Below, one piece after another: positions 11,052 through 25,400 of a stretch of DNA of 64,000 bases (its first letter is position 1; every line of letters begins with the position of its first letter). This DNA comes from Monodelphis domestica. Its lineage: Eukaryota; Chordata; Mammalia; Didelphimorphia; Didelphidae. The DNA lies in contig NC_077235.1 of assembly GCF_027887165.1 (NCBI RefSeq), positions 53,035,895 through 53,099,894 on the forward strand, given 5' to 3'. The notes beneath the pieces were generated by a model. That model did no database searches, had not been told where the DNA came from, and saw nothing but the letters and a program-made list of their open reading frames with translations. Position numbers and translations under genes: made by a program.

Positions 11052-12717
11052 AATGGCCACACAGAAATAGTTAAATCAGAAGAATGAACAAGGCCAGGAG
11101 AAAGATAATAAATTTAGTTTTCAGCATGCTCAGTTTGGAGTGCTAATGGGGTGGCCAGGCCGAGGTCCCAGAGGCTGTTTCCAAGGGTAGCTGTCCTAGC
11201 TTCGTGGCTGATCCCAATATTGGGATTTCCTATTCCAATATTGGGTCACATTTCTCTTTCTTGCAATAAATCCAGCTCTGTTACAGCCCTATAGCTCACA
11301 TTTATAGCAGATGCGCATGCCCAGAGAGGGGTCATTAACCAGGGCTGTGTTTTTGGTTAGGGAGAAGCGAGGTACAATGGAGACAGTATTGGTGTTGGGG
11401 AGTGTCTTGGGAGTCAAGGCCTTGACAGTGACTCACTTCACCTCTCCAAGGCTTCTATTTCCTCTTCTATAAAGGAGACACAAATAATGGCTCCACTGTA
11501 GGCTGTTTTGAACATCAAATGAAATAGCATATGGGAAAGTGTTTTCTAACTCTTTCTAAGCATGCACAGTGTACACAAGTCAGAATGGCCTTTCCTCACT
11601 GTGTGTATGGCACACGTATAAAAGTAAGCTATTATTGCTGGCTTCATACATCAGTTCAGTGTGCTTTTGCTTCCCCAAGTCTTCTGCCTTTGTTCAATGA
11701 ATAGTTTGGGGAGTAATCATCGGATGGAAGAGAAAGGGTACAACTGCTGAATCACCTTGGAGATGAGGACAAGAGGATTAGAGGCCTGAAGGAACCTTAG
11801 AAAACACCAAATCCAAGGAAAATGAGGCCCAGACGGTGATAGTAGGCAGCCAACAGCAGAACCAGAATCTACATGAGCCAATGAAGAAAAGCCCATTTGA
11901 GGGGATTGTAAATCAGCTCTAGGGAGATTTCAGGAGTGAAAACCAGTTTGTGAATAAATACATTTGTTGCCCCAAATCCCAGCCACCAAAACTAATATGT
12001 TAAGGGGATGTTCATATTTAGCAAAGACACAGAAAAAGAGAAAAGGAGGGTGGTAGAACATGGAAGGAGAAAAGCCATAATACAGTAGCATCCTGATGTT
12101 TGGAGGAATGGATAACACTAATGGCTTTCTACATTAAAGGAAGAGCTATGGCTCTTATTTCATGAGGGTACAGCTAGGAAAGCAAGGAGCTGGAGTATAA
12201 ACTCACGTCTCCTGAATCTAACTCCAGCATTTTTCCTTCTCTGCACACCTCAGCTCCATGCCTCTCCACTAAGGGAGGAAAGGAGCCAGGACTTCAAGGG
12301 ATATGAATGGCACTTTACAATTCAGAAAACGCTTTCCCATCTACTCTCTGAGTGAGGCCTCAGGATCACTTTGGAAGGGAGATAGGGCCAGGCCTGACCT
12401 CATCTTACAGAGGAAGAACCCAAAGCTAAAGGAGATCAGATGACTTGTGGGCTGCTAATCAATCGTGTGGTACAATCCCTTCAAACAAATCCTTCCACCT
12501 CATAAAAAGAAATAATACAACTTCCATACAAACTGAGAATTTTGCCATCAGTGAAAGGTAGGTACCTGGGAAGCACGATTCCCAAGGTCTAACCTTAAAC
12601 ATGACTGCTTTAAGAGCATAGGGAGATATCCCTCTTCTCTTGCCCTCCCTTTCCCACTAGCCCCAGTCTAATTCCATAGTTATATCCCTCCCCTCCTTTT
12701 TGGCATATGTACTATTT
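11052..12717. other. Downstream flank, no gene recognised
   Basis: I see no exon. About 11,420-11,560 looks MIR-like (CTTCTATAAAGGAGACACAA then ATCAAATGAAATAG). The paired CArG boxes at 11.2 kb are the only motif I can name. Confidence 0.4.
11214..11244. promoter_or_regulatory. Two CArG boxes 21 bp apart
   Basis: CCAATATTGG occurs at 11214-11223 and again at 11235-11244. Both fit the SRF consensus CC(A/T)6GG exactly and are palindromic. They lie about 1.7 kb downstream of the SLC25A14 3' end. They could be part of an unrecognised repeat. Confidence 0.45.
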
Positions 12718-12915
12718 TTTTAAACCCATACCTTCTTTCTTAGAATGGACATTAAATATTGGTTCCAAGGCAGAAGAACAGTAAGGACTAGGCAACTAAA
12801 GCTAAGTGACTTGCTCAGGGTCACATAGCTAGGAAGTATATGGAGCCAGATTTGAACCTAGGACCTCCTGTCTCCAGGCCTGGCTCTCTAACCACTGAAC
12901 CACCTAGCTGCCCTT
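12718..12915 (-). mobile_element. Marsupial SINE, reverse orientation
   Basis: The reversed body contains GGTCACATAGCTAGGAAGTA and ends CCACCTAGCTGCCCTT. It lies immediately past the SLC25A14 polyadenylation signal and has the same orientation as the gene. Confidence 0.8.
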
Positions 12916-12967
12916 CTAGTATATGTGTTACTAAAGGAGCAAAGAAGAAATAATGACAAGACCAGAG

Positions 12968-13425
12968 TATTCCTGTCAATAAATACTTTAATGAGAAACA
13001 AGATCTGCAAGACTACAACAGCAGGAACTGCCCTGGCCTCTGCTTTCTGCTCTCCCCAAAGGCAGGGGCTACCTAACTGCATTTGGACCCAACTTGGGAG
13101 GAAGATCAAAATTTTGAGATCCCCTGTTAGCATCCATCTTCACAGAAGATACCAGTCTGGGGCCAGAGAGTCTCACTTTTGACACATCACTTCATGGAAA
13201 AAGCCAACCACATGAAACACAAACACAGAACACAACTCCAAATCCTTTGCACCATCCAGGTCATCTTCGTCCAGGATGCCTTCAGGAACCACGTGCTCAG
13301 CAGGTACATACTTAGGTTCTGGTCAAAAGTGCACCAAGACACAGGGAGCAGGAGAAAATGATGGGAGGGGGTGGCAGCACTGTGCTCACACACATCCGAG
13401 CCTCTGTGAACAGCCTCACTTGCCT
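12968..13425 (-). other. SLC25A14: SLC25A14 3' UTR (end approximate)
   Basis: This is non-coding sequence between the stop codon and the inferred cleavage site, roughly 20 bases beyond an ATTAAA signal at 12992-12987. No SINE interrupts it; a reverse-oriented SINE lies just beyond, at 12718-12915. Confidence 0.7.
12987..12992 (-). terminator. Polyadenylation signal ATTAAA
   Basis: The common variant hexamer ATTAAA lies on the minus strand about 435 bases after the SLC25A14 stop. It is followed by T-rich sequence on that strand, as expected downstream of a cleavage site. Confidence 0.65.
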
Positions 13426-13467
13426 TTAGAAGGAAAGCCTCTTAAGCTGCTCATAGGTAATAAAAAA
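13426..13467 (-). CDS. SLC25A14: SLC25A14 exon 10, last coding segment
   Basis: After a TCTTCAG acceptor, 13 codons [13 protein letters not shown] are followed by TAA at 13428-13426. This matches the carboxyl end of SLC25A14/A30 proteins ([11 protein letters not shown]). The final two residues, SF, differ from the human ending as I remember it. Confidence 0.93.
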   Translation of the reverse strand, partial: FFITYEQLKRLSF

Positions 13468-16400
13468 CTGAAGACCGAGTCATGGAAGACATAAGAATAG
13501 GTCACTCAATTACAGCCAAATGGGGTTCAGAAACCAAGTTCCCTTTTCCCGCTATATTTAGTGATGTCTATTCTCTGTTGCACTCAATTCAAAAGAGCCT
13601 TGAAAATATACCCATTACCCAACTATGTGCCTGGTACTGTGCCAGGCAAAAAAGGAAGGACAGGAATAGCGACTTATGAACTAGATTTTAAATTTTTTAA
13701 AAAGACAAGCAAACTTAACAAGTCTTTGCACAAGGAATATCATGGTTGGCCCACTGGCCTGTTTTTTGGTTCAAAAAACATAGGAGATGTAAACATAAAC
13801 CCTACTAGCCCTTGCCTCTTTTTGTCATTCAGTCATTTTTCAGTTGTGTCTGACACTTCGTAACCCCATTTGGGGTCTTCTTTGGAAAGATATTGGAGTG
13901 GTTTGCCACTTCCTTCTCTATCATGGTGGAGTTAATAAGTCTCAAATTCTGCTCGGAAAATCATATTTAGTTACATGCAATGGCAAAGATCAACATAAGT
14001 GGTGGGAGAAATCATTTGTACTACAAATAGCAATTACAATATCATAGGGGTTGCTGACCTGTTTTAGGAGAAAGTACCTGGGGGACAAGGCAGGTAGTGT
14101 CAGCTGGGAAACATCTGCTGTGTCAAAACAAAATATATCCAAAATATGTGCATATATGTATGTGTCCACATACACGCACATGTTAGACTGTATGGTATAG
14201 GAGTTATAAGAAAAAAGAGACTTCCCACCATCATCCCTCTAATTAGAACTTGCCTTCAAATAAGCAAGGAATATGCTTCTGTTACCCCAGCAATGAACAT
14301 AGCAATGCTCAATAAATAAATGTTGATTATCAGAAAATAGAGTCCTCCATGGTGTGCATTTTAAAATGGCTCTGAACCCTGGGAGATTACATCTCCCAGG
14401 ACCCTCTACCTCAACTTCCTCAGACATAGCCCATTTCCTTTGTGGGAGGTGTCTGAGAAGATATAAAAAGAAGGGAGAAGTGCGAGTTTTAGCACCTTTT
14501 CTAGAGAAGAGCCTTGCCCCAGGTAAGAGCCTTTGGTCCCTGAATACCGTTATTTTCAGAGCAAAAATAAACCTATGTAAAGATCCATGAGGTCTGGCTC
14601 AATTTTAATTTCAATCCCTATCATAATTATAAGTTAAAAGGAAAAGCCTGATCAACTTCCCTATCAGGCTACCAGAGCAGGGGGGGACCCCCGCTACCTT
14701 CATTTCCCTACTTTTTTCCCTCCATATTTTTCCCATCTACAATGGGGAATGCTACTCTGCTCTATCTACCTACTCCAGTGGGCATCTTCCTAACATCACC
14801 TTCATCCCCAGCTACTTTGGTCCTACTCTTTATTGAGGGAAAGATGAGAGCAAAACTGCTTCAGTGTCTGGGGACCTCCCCAAATGCTTTTTGGAAACCC
14901 TGTAGCTCAGGAGCTATATCACTGCCGAGGACAAGTTGAGGTGGTTTTTAAAAATATAAACAAACCCAACCCAACCAGCTTTTCTGCCCACCTATTCCAA
15001 CCCCATCAGCCTCCAGAGAGGACTTCAGCTCCCTAGCCCAGCCTCATTCAATAAACTGTTTCAACATCTGGTACTGTCCTCCTCAGGACCTAGAGAGTCT
15101 TGTTTTAATCCCTTGATAATTTCGACTCTCATTTATGCCCCTAAATTTCTCACCACTTGAAGCTCTAACAACCATGAATTCTTGCCCACTATCTAGAGTT
15201 ACCTGGTAGTTTATAGCACCTGCTTCCATTCTCAAGTTCCAAAGGATACAATAATGTTCCACGGGCCCAGGCGGAGCCAATTTGGCCAAAATCCCTTATA
15301 CAGGGCAAAGAAGCCCTCAGTCTTCCAAGTCTGGGGAGAAAGAGAACAAAAAACAAAGTGTATTTATTTTGTCTTACTCTTCATTTCGGACAGTCCCACC
15401 CTCCTCCCTACACAGATTATGGTAACCTTCCCAAAGCAGCCTAAGTCTTCAGCATTGCTGGAATGATCTCGTTTCTAAAGACATATGTGCCTTCTAAGTA
15501 GCCTCTCAGAACAGCCTGTCCTGAGCAATAACCATTTCTGACTTTTCACATAAATCTTTTTAATAGATTGGATTTCTTTTTAAGGACAGGGTCTGCATTT
15601 TCATATGGGAGGGGATGGATATATGCCCCACTCAATTCTGCATAAAACATTAGCAGTGTTGGAAAAAATAATAACCCTCCTGACCAATTTTCTGGAAACC
15701 TGATTCAGGAAGTAACTCCATTTCTGGGAACACAGCTGTAATGGTCCCTACTCAGTGACCATTCAGGAACTGCCTAGGAAAGAGATATTGTCCTGATTGC
15801 TCCTTGTGCATTCCATTACACAAGGCCAATCCTTGAGAATTTACTCACAAGTGACAATTATAATACCCAGGTCATTCTTTTGAATGCTAGGTGCCAGAAA
15901 ACGATGAAAGAAAGCTCAAATGAAACCCAAATAAATTAAACAGCCAACAGTAAAAGGCACAGAGATCAATAGGATAGTCAAATTGGTTGACCAATGGTCA
16001 ACTTCCTAGAGGCCTAGAGGCCAACCACCACCAAATTCACCAAAATAACCTTTGTCTGCGAAGAAATAAAGGCAAGAGCATCCATGGCACAGGACAAGGA
16101 TTCTTTATTTCTCTGTTCTGATGGTTAGACCACAGTACTCAATAGTAATGAATATCACAAATGAGCAAGGTTTGTCCTTCCTTCTCAGACAAATACAAGG
16201 CATCAACTTCATAGAGATTTGCTGGGTATCTTCTAGCCTGCTATCTGTTAAACCCATATGAATTCTAGAAGTACAACAAAAAAGACCCTTTAGTGTTATC
16301 AAAATCCCAAAGCAACCAGCTTTTCTGCTCATACTTTTCTGACTTTACTGACCATATAAGAAGTTAAGAAAAACTGTGATAATTCAAAGTAGACCACTCT

Positions 16401-19400
16401 GTACATTTTCCCTATTGTTTATTATGAGGTGAAGAGAAAATAATAATTTTAGAAATATCTTATGGTTTTGTCAGGTCCTTAGAAATGATGTGATGTGTCT
16501 CCCAACACCTAGAACAGCACTAATGAGAGAGATAAGTACTCCTAGAATATTCCCCTCTAGCTAGGAATAAATTCTGGGCCAGAATACGGCACTGCAATGG
16601 TAGGCCTGGGCAAGTAGAAGCCTGTGTCAAAAGAGCAGGGCACATAGGTCCATGATCCCAAGCACTGAGAGAAGCTGAGCTATGATATGCCAGCTGGTAA
16701 ATGTCAGTAGGTCATATAGTTTGGCCAATATTTCTTTGCTGATGATCAACTGTTACTAAGGCTGGCAACATATACTGGTGGAGAGGCAAGGACTTTGGAG
16801 TTGAAAAAAACCCAACTCCACACCATTGGGTGACAACTGATACTCAAAAGACAAATTCGCAAAAGACAGGTGAGAAGGAAATAATTTTCAACTTGGTATA
16901 TATAAAAATATCCCTGGATTTACTTATTGCATGTGTTTCTTTTCATTTTTTAAATTAATTTATCTAGTCAATTTAGAACATTATTCCTTGGTTACAAGAA
17001 TCACATTATTCACTCCCTCCTCTCAACTCCACCCCTCCTGCAGCCAACATGCAATTTCATTGGGTATTACATGTGTCCTTTATCAGAACCTGTTTCCATG
17101 TTGTTGGTCTTTGCATTAGGATGTTCATTTAGAGTCTACATCCCCAACCATATCCCCCTCAACCCATGTATCCAAGAAGTTGTTTTTCTTTGGTGTTTTT
17201 ACTCCCACAGTGTTTCCTCTGAATTTGGATAGTGGTTTTTCTTGTAGATTCCTCCAAGTTGTTCAAGATCACTGCATTGCCACTAATGGAGAAGTCCATT
17301 ATATTCGATTGCACCACAGTGTATCAGTCTCTGTGTGCAATGTTCTCCCGATTCTGCTCCTCTCACTCTGCATTAATTCCTGGAGGTTGTTCCAGTCCCC
17401 ATGGAATTCCTCCACTTTATTATTCCTTTGAGGACAATAGTATTCCATCACCAACATATACCACAATTTGTTCAGCCATTCTCCAATTGAAGGGCATCCC
17501 CTCATTTTCTAATTTCTTTGCCACCACAAAGAGCGCAGCTATGAATATTATAGTACAGGTCTTTTTCCTTATTATCTCTTTGGGGTACAAACCCAGCAGT
17601 GCTATGGCTGGATCAAAGGGCAGACAGTCTTTTATCGCCCTTTGGGCAGAGTTCCAAATTGCCCTCCAGAATGCTTGGATTAATTCACAACTCCACCAGC
17701 AATGCATTAATGTCTCGACTTTGCCACATCCCCTCCAGCATTCATTACTTTCCTTTGCTGTCATGTTAGCCAATCTGCTAGGTGTGAGGTGGTACCTCAG
17801 AGTTGTTTTGATTTGCATCTCTCTGATTATAAGAGATTTAGAGCACTTTTTCGTGTGCTTATTAATAGTTTTGATTTCTTCATCTGAGAATTGCCTATTC
17901 ATATCCCTTGCCCATTTATCAATTGGAGAATGGCTTGATTTTTTTGTACAATTGGTTTAGCTCTTTATATATTTGAGTAATTAGACCTTTGTCAGAGGTT
18001 TTTGTAATGAAGATTGTTTCCCAATTTGTTACTTCCCTTCTAATTTTGGTTGCATTGGTTTTGTTTGTACAAATTCTTTTTAATTTGATGTAATCAAAAT
18101 TATTGATTTTACATTTTGTAATTTTTTTCTAGCTCTTGGTTTTAAAGTCTTTCCTTTCCCAAAGATCTGACATGTATACTATTCTGTGTTCGCCTAATTT
18201 GCTTATAGTTTCCTTCTTTATATTCAGGTCATTCACCATTCTGAGTTTATCTTGGTGTAGGGTGTGAGGTGTTGATCCAAACCTAACTTGTCACATACTG
18301 TCTTCCAATTTTCCCAGCAGTTTTTATCAAATAGTGGATTTTGGTCCCAAAAGCTGGGATCTTTGGGCTTATCATAGACTGTCTTGCTGAGGTCACTTAC
18401 CCCTAGTCTATTCCACTGATCCTCCCTTCTGTCTCTTAGCCAGTACCATATTCTTTTTATGACCACTGCTTTATAGTACAGTTTGAGATCTGGGACTGCA
18501 AGTCCTCCTTGGTTTGCATTTTTTCATGATTTCCCTGGATGTCCTTGATCTTTTGTTCTTCCAAATGAACTTTGTCCTGGTTTTTTCTAATTCAGTAAAA
18601 AAGTTTTTGGTAGTTCAATGGGTATGGCACTAAATAGATAGATCAGTTTGGGTAGGATTGTCATTTTTATTATGTTAGCTTGTCCTACCCATTAGCAGTC
18701 AGTGTTTTTCCAATTGTTTAGATCTAGTTTTAATTGTGTGGAGAGTGTTTTGTAGTTGTGTTCATATAGTTCCTGTGTTTGTCTCAGCAGATAGATTCCT
18801 AAGTATTTTATATTGTCTAGGGTGACTCTAAATGGAATTTCTCTTTCTAATTCTTGCTGCTGAGATGTGTTGGAGATATATAGAAATGCTGACGACTTAT
18901 GTGGGTTTATTTTATATCCTGCGACTCTGCTAAAGTCTATTTATTCTATTATTTCTACTAGCTTTTTAGTTGATTCTCTAGAATTCTCTAAGTAAGACCA
19001 TCTATCATCTGCAAAGAGTGACAGCTTGGTCTTGTCATTGCCTATTTTAATACCTTCAATTTCCTTTTCTTCTCTAATTGCTACAGCTAGTGTTTCTAGT
19101 ACAATGTTAAAAAATAGAAGTGATAATGGGCATCCTTGTTACACTCCTGATCTTATTGGGAAGGCTTCTAGTTTGTCCCCATTGCAGATGATGCTTGCTG
19201 ATGGTTTTAGATATATACTGTTTATTATTTTTAGGAAAGTCCCTTCTATTACTAGGCTTTCTAGTGTTTTCAATAGGAATCAGTGTTGTATTTTGTCAAA
19301 GGCTTTTTCTGCATCTATTGAGATAATCGTGATTTTTGTCAGTTTGCTTGTTAATATGGTCAATAATGTGGATGGTTTACCTAATATTGAACCATCCTTG

Positions 19401-22400
19401 CATTCCTGGTATGAGTCCTACCTGGTCATAGTGAATAGCCTTCGTGATCACTTGCTGGAGTCTTTTTGCTAGTATCCTATTTAAGATTTTTGCATCTGTA
19501 TTCATTAAGGAGATTGGTCTATAGTTTTCTTTCTCCGTTTTTGACCTGCCTGGTTTTGGAATCAGTACCATATTTGTGTTGGAATTTGGTAGAACTCCTT
19601 CTTTGCTTATTCTGTCAAATAGTTTGTATAATATTGGGATTAGTTGTTCTTTGAATGTTTGATAGAATTCATTTGTGAATCCATCTGGACCTGAGGGTTT
19701 TTTCTTAGGGAGTTCTTTGATGGCTTGTTCAATTTCTTTTTCTGACATGGGGTTGTTTAGGTAGTCTATTTCTTCCTCTGTTAGTCTAGGCAATTTATAT
19801 TTTTGTAAATATTCATCCACAGTATCTAGATTGCCATATTTATTGCCACATAATTGGGCAAAAAGGTTTTTAATGATTGCCTTAATTTCCTCTTCATTTG
19901 GAGGTAAGGTCCCCCTTTTCATCTATGATACTGTTAATTTGCTTTTCTTCTTGCCTTTTTAAAATTAGATTGACCAGTACTTTGTCTATTTTATTTGTTT
20001 TTTCAAAGTACCAGCTTCTAGTCTTATTTATTAAATCAATAGTTCTTTGACTTTCAATTTTATTAATTTCTCCTTTGACTTTTAGGATCTCTAATTTAGT
20101 CTTCCTCTGAGGATTTTTAATTTGTTCACTTTCTAGTTTTTTTAATTTGCATGCCCAATTCATTGACCTCTGCCCTCTCTAATTTGTTAATATATGAACT
20201 CAAGGATATGAATTTCCCCCTGAGTACTGCTTTGGCTACATCCCATAGATTTTGAAAAGATGTCTCATCATTGTCATTTTCTTACATGAAGTTAATGTTT
20301 CTATGATTTGTTCTTTAACCGATTTTGGAGAATCGTTTAATTTCCAATTAATTTTTGATTTGCCTCTCCATGTACCCTTACTATTATTTTCATTGCATTG
20401 TGATCTGAGAAGGTTGAATTTATTATTTCTGCTCTTTTGCACTTGTTTGCAATGTTTTTAATGCCCTATTCTTTTCTTTTTTAACAGTTCATTTGCTTTT
20501 TATCTTATTTTTCCCCAATTACATGTAAAAACAGTTCCCAATATGTTTAAAAGACTTTTGAAACTTGAATTCTCTCCTTCTTTCCCTACCCCTGCCCCCT
20601 GCTCAGACATTAAGCAATCTCATATAGATTTTTACATGTGCAATCATGTAAAATATTTTTCCAAATTAATCCTTTTGTGGAAGGAAACTTGGACAAAAAA
20701 ATTAAGATAGTAAAAAAAGTTTGCTTTGGTCTGGATTCAGACACCATAAGTTCTTTCTCTGGAAGCAGAAGGCATTTTTTATCCTTTGGGATAGTTTTGG
20801 ATCATTGTATTGCTGAAAATAGCTAAGTTATTCACAGCTGTTCATTATACAGTATTCCTGTTACTGTACAATGTCCTCCCGGTTGTATTTCACTTTGTTT
20901 CAGCTTGTGTAAGTCTTTCCAAGTTTTTCTGAGCTTCTCCTATTCATGATTTCTTACAGCGCAATAGTATTCTATTAGTTATATACCATAATTTACTCAG
21001 CCATTCTCCAACTGATGGGTATTCTTCAATTTCCAATTCTTTTCCCCCACAAAAAGAACTGCTTTAAATATTTTTGTACATATAGGTCCTACCCTCTTTA
21101 TTTTTTTATCTCTTTGGGACACAAACCTAGTAATGGTATTGCTAGGTCAAAGGGTTTGTACCCTTTGGGCACAGGTTCAAATTGCTCTCCAGAATGGTTG
21201 AATCCATTCACTACTCCCCCAACAGTGCATTAGTGTCTCAATTTTTCCACATCCCCTCCAAGTTTTATCATTTTCCTTTTCTGTCATAACAGCCAATCTG
21301 TTAGGTGTAATTTGGTGCCTCAGAGTGGTTTTAATTTGCATTTCTCTAATTAATAGTGATTTAGAGTATTTTTGAATGACTATAGAAAGTTTTAATTACT
21401 TTGTCTAAGAAATGCTTGTTCATATCCTTTGATCATTTATCAAATGGAGAATGACTTGTATTCTTATACTTTCAACTCACTTCTCTATGTATTTAAAAAA
21501 TGAGGCTTTATTAGGCAGATTTGTTGTAAAACAATTTTCAAACCAATATGATTGCTGTGTATTATTCTCCATCCTCCTTCCCCCATTTTAGTTTCTTTTT
21601 TTCCCAATATTTAAAAAAAGTTCAGTTTCATATAGAAACAATTTTTGAAAACATTGTTGATATCTTAAAATTTATATTTTTCTCCTTCCCTATCCTTGCC
21701 CCAGGGCAGTGAATAGTCGGATATAGGTTATACTTATACTTTCATTGAATACATATTTCCATATTACTTTGTGTAATGTTAGAAGACATCCCACAAACAA
21801 AAGAAATCTCATGAAGGAAATACAGTGGATGATGGTATGCTTTGATCTGCTGTACTCAGACTCAAACAGTTCCATCTCTGACTGTGGATGGCATTTTTAT
21901 CATGAGTCTCTTGTGGTTATTTTGGAGATTTGCTTTGCTGATAATGGTTTAGTCTTTCACAATTGATCATCATATAATAATTCTATTAGTGTATACATTG
22001 TTCTCCTGGTTCTGCTCATTTTACTTTTCATCAGTTCATATGAGTCTTTCCAGGTTTTTCTGAACTTATTCAGTTCATTGTTTCTTATAGCACAACAGTA
22101 TTCCATTACAACCATATCTGACAACTTGTTCATCCATTCCCCAAGTGAAAGACAACCCCTCAGTTTGCCATTCTTTGCAAAAAATGTGGCTAAAATATTT
22201 TGATAGGTACATTCCCCTTATCTCTGATCTTTTGGAGATACAGATGCAGCAGTGGTATTGCTTGGTCAAACAATATGCATAGTTTCGTGGCCCTTTGAGC
22301 CCTTATTGTAGAGCCCATATTGCTCTACAGAATGTTTGTGTTAGTTTACAGTTCCACCAACAGTATATTAGTGTTATTTCTATTAGTTTTTTTATTCTCT

Positions 22401-25400
22401 AGGTATATCATCATATCATCTACAAAGAGTGATAATTTTGTTTCTTCATCTTGCATTCTAATTCCTTCGATTTCCTTTCTGTTCTTATTATTATAGTGAG
22501 CATTTCTTGAACAAAATTAAATAATAGTGGTAAAGGGCACCTTTGCTTTACCCTGATCTTATTGGGAAAGATTTTAGTTTATCCCCATTACAGAAAATTC
22601 TTGTTGATGGTTTTTTAAACCCATGCCTTCCATCTTAGAATCAATACTGTGTATTGGTTCCAAAGTAGAAGAATGTTAAGGACTATGCAATGGGGGTTAA
22701 GCGAACTTGTCCAGGGTCACACAGCTAGGAAGTGTCTGAGGTCATATTTTAATCTAGGACTTACCATCTCTAGGCCTGGCTCTCAATCCACTGAACCACT
22801 CAGCTGTCCACACTGCTGACAGTTTTAAATAGATGCCATTTGTCACTTTAAAGAAGGGTCCATTTATTCCAATGTTTTCTAACATTTTTATAAGGAATGA
22901 GTGCTGTATTTTGTCAAATGTTTTTTCTGCATCTATTTAAATAATCATAAGGTTTCTATTACTTTTGTTATTAATATGGTTTATTATGCTAATGGTTTTC
23001 CTAATTAATTGAACCATCCCTGTATTCCTGGTATAAAATCCATCTGATCATAGTGTATGATTCTTGTGATATAATGCTGTAATCTTCTTGCTAGTATTTT
23101 ATTTAAATTTTTTGCATCAATGTTTTTTTTTGGGAGCTTGATCTATAGTTTTCCTTCTCTGTTTTAGTTCTTCTTGGTTTAGGTTATCAATATCATATTT
23201 CTGTCATAAAAAGAGTTAGGAAGGATTCCCTCTCCCACTATCATTCCAAATAGTTTATATAGATTTGGAGTTAGTTGTTCTTTGATAGAATTAACTTGTG
23301 AATTCATCTGGCCCTGAGGCTTTTTTCTTAGGGAATTCTCTGATGGTTTTTTCAATTTCTTATTCTGTGATGGGATTATTTAAGTATTATATTTCCTCTT
23401 TTGTTAATCTGGGTAGTTTCTATTTCACTTAGATTGTCAGATTTATTGGCATGTAGTTGGGCAAAATAACTTCTAATAATTGCTATAATTTCTTCTTCAT
23501 TGGTTGTGATGTCCCTTTTTCATTTTTGATACTGGTAATTTGGCTTTCTTTTTTTAATCAAGTTAACCAATGGTTTATCTATTTTATTTATTTTTTCATA
23601 AAACCAACTCCTTGTCTTATTTATTAATTCAATGATTTTCTTACTTTCAATTCTGTTAATCTCTCCCTCTCCTATTCAGATTATGACCACATCTCCCAAT
23701 TTGCCTTTTCTATCAGTCCCACCCCATCCCCTTCTTTTACTCCCCTCCTCTCCTATTTTCCTATAGGGCAAAATAGATCTCTATACCCAATTGATTGTGT
23801 ATATTCTCATTGAGCCAATTACGACCATAGTAAGGTTCATGTGCTTCCCTCCCCACCTCCCCCATCTTCCCCTCCAGTATAAAAGCTCTTTCATGTATCT
23901 TTTGTGTACTAATTTACCCCCATTCTATTTTTCCCTTCCCCCTTATCCCAATGTGTTCCTCTTTATCATGCCTTAATTTTTTTAGATATCATTCCATCAT
24001 ATTTAACTCAAATTCTTGCCCTCTACCTATGTATACTCCTTCTAACTACACTAATAATGATAAAGTTATTAGGAGGTACAAGAATCACTTTCCCATGTAG
24101 GTATACACACAGTTTAATCGTATTGAATGTCTTTTGATTTCTCTTTACTGTTTACCTTTTTATGCTTCTTTTGAGTCTTTTATTTTAGAGTCAAATTTTA
24201 CAATCAGCTCTGGTCTTTTCATCAGGAACATTTGAAAACCCTGTATTTCATTGTGTACCCATTTTTTCCTCTGAAGAATTATGTTCAATTTTGTTGGGTA
24301 AGTGATTCTTGGTTGAATCCTAGCTCCTTTGCCCTCTGGAATATCATATTCTAGTCCCTCTTATCCTATAATGTAGAAAGCTGCTGAATCTTGATTATCT
24401 TGTTGTTTTTCCAATGAGATATCTCATATTTTCTTCTACCTTTTCATTCTTTTGACTGATTATTTCTTGATATCTCATGGAGATATTACCTTCCACTTGC
24501 CCAATTCTAATTGTTAAGGTATGATATTCTTCAGTGAGCTTTTGTATCTCCTTTTCCATCTGGCCAATTTTACTTTTTAAATAGTTCTTTTCCTCACTGA
24601 ATTAAAAAAAACACCCTTATTTCTGTGTTAGAATCGATCTGTATTGATTTTAAGCCAGAAGAGCAGTGAGGCAATAGGGGTAAAGTAACTTACCCAAAGT
24701 CACATGGCTAGAAAGTATCTGTGGCTAAATTTGAACCCAGGACCTCCCATCTCTAGACCTGGCTCTCAATCCACTGAGCCACCTAAATGTCCCCCTCAGT
24801 GAATTTTTAAACCCCTTCTTCCATAAGGTCAATTCTGCCTTTTTAGAAGTTTTTGTCTTCAGTGCATTTTTGTGTATCTTTTTCCATTTGGACAATTCTG
24901 CTTTTTAAGTCTCTCTCTTCAATGGATTTCTGTTCCTCTTTTACCAATTGGCCTGTTCTATTTTTTAAGATATTAATTTCTTCGGTATTTTTTGTGCTTC
25001 CTTTAACAAGCTTTTGGTTCTTTTAAGATTTTCCTGTATCGCTCTCATTTCTTTTCCCAATTTTTCTTCTACATCTCTTATTCGATTCTTAAAATCTTTT
25101 TGAATTCCTCCATTAATTATTTTTGGACTTGAGAGAAATTCCACTTTTCTTAGAGGCTTTGGATGTAGTAGTATTGACTTTGTGGTCTTCTTCTGTGTTT
25201 GCATTTTGGTCTTCCCTGTCACCAAAATAACTTTCTAAGTTGAATTTCTTTTCTTATAATATTCTTTTTTGCGGTCCTTTTCTTTTCTTTTGTCTTAAAA
25301 AAAATCTTCTTAAGTTGGGCTCTAAAGCTATAGTGAAGGCAGCTGCAAGCTTTGGGTTCTTTGTGCAGCTGCCTTTAGAGCTAGCTCTGGGCATCTATAA

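Noticed and set aside
1-12900. GPR119, the human downstream neighbour of SLC25A14
   Set aside because: A single-exon receptor of about 335 codons would be obvious; no such frame exists, so it is outside the window or arranged differently.
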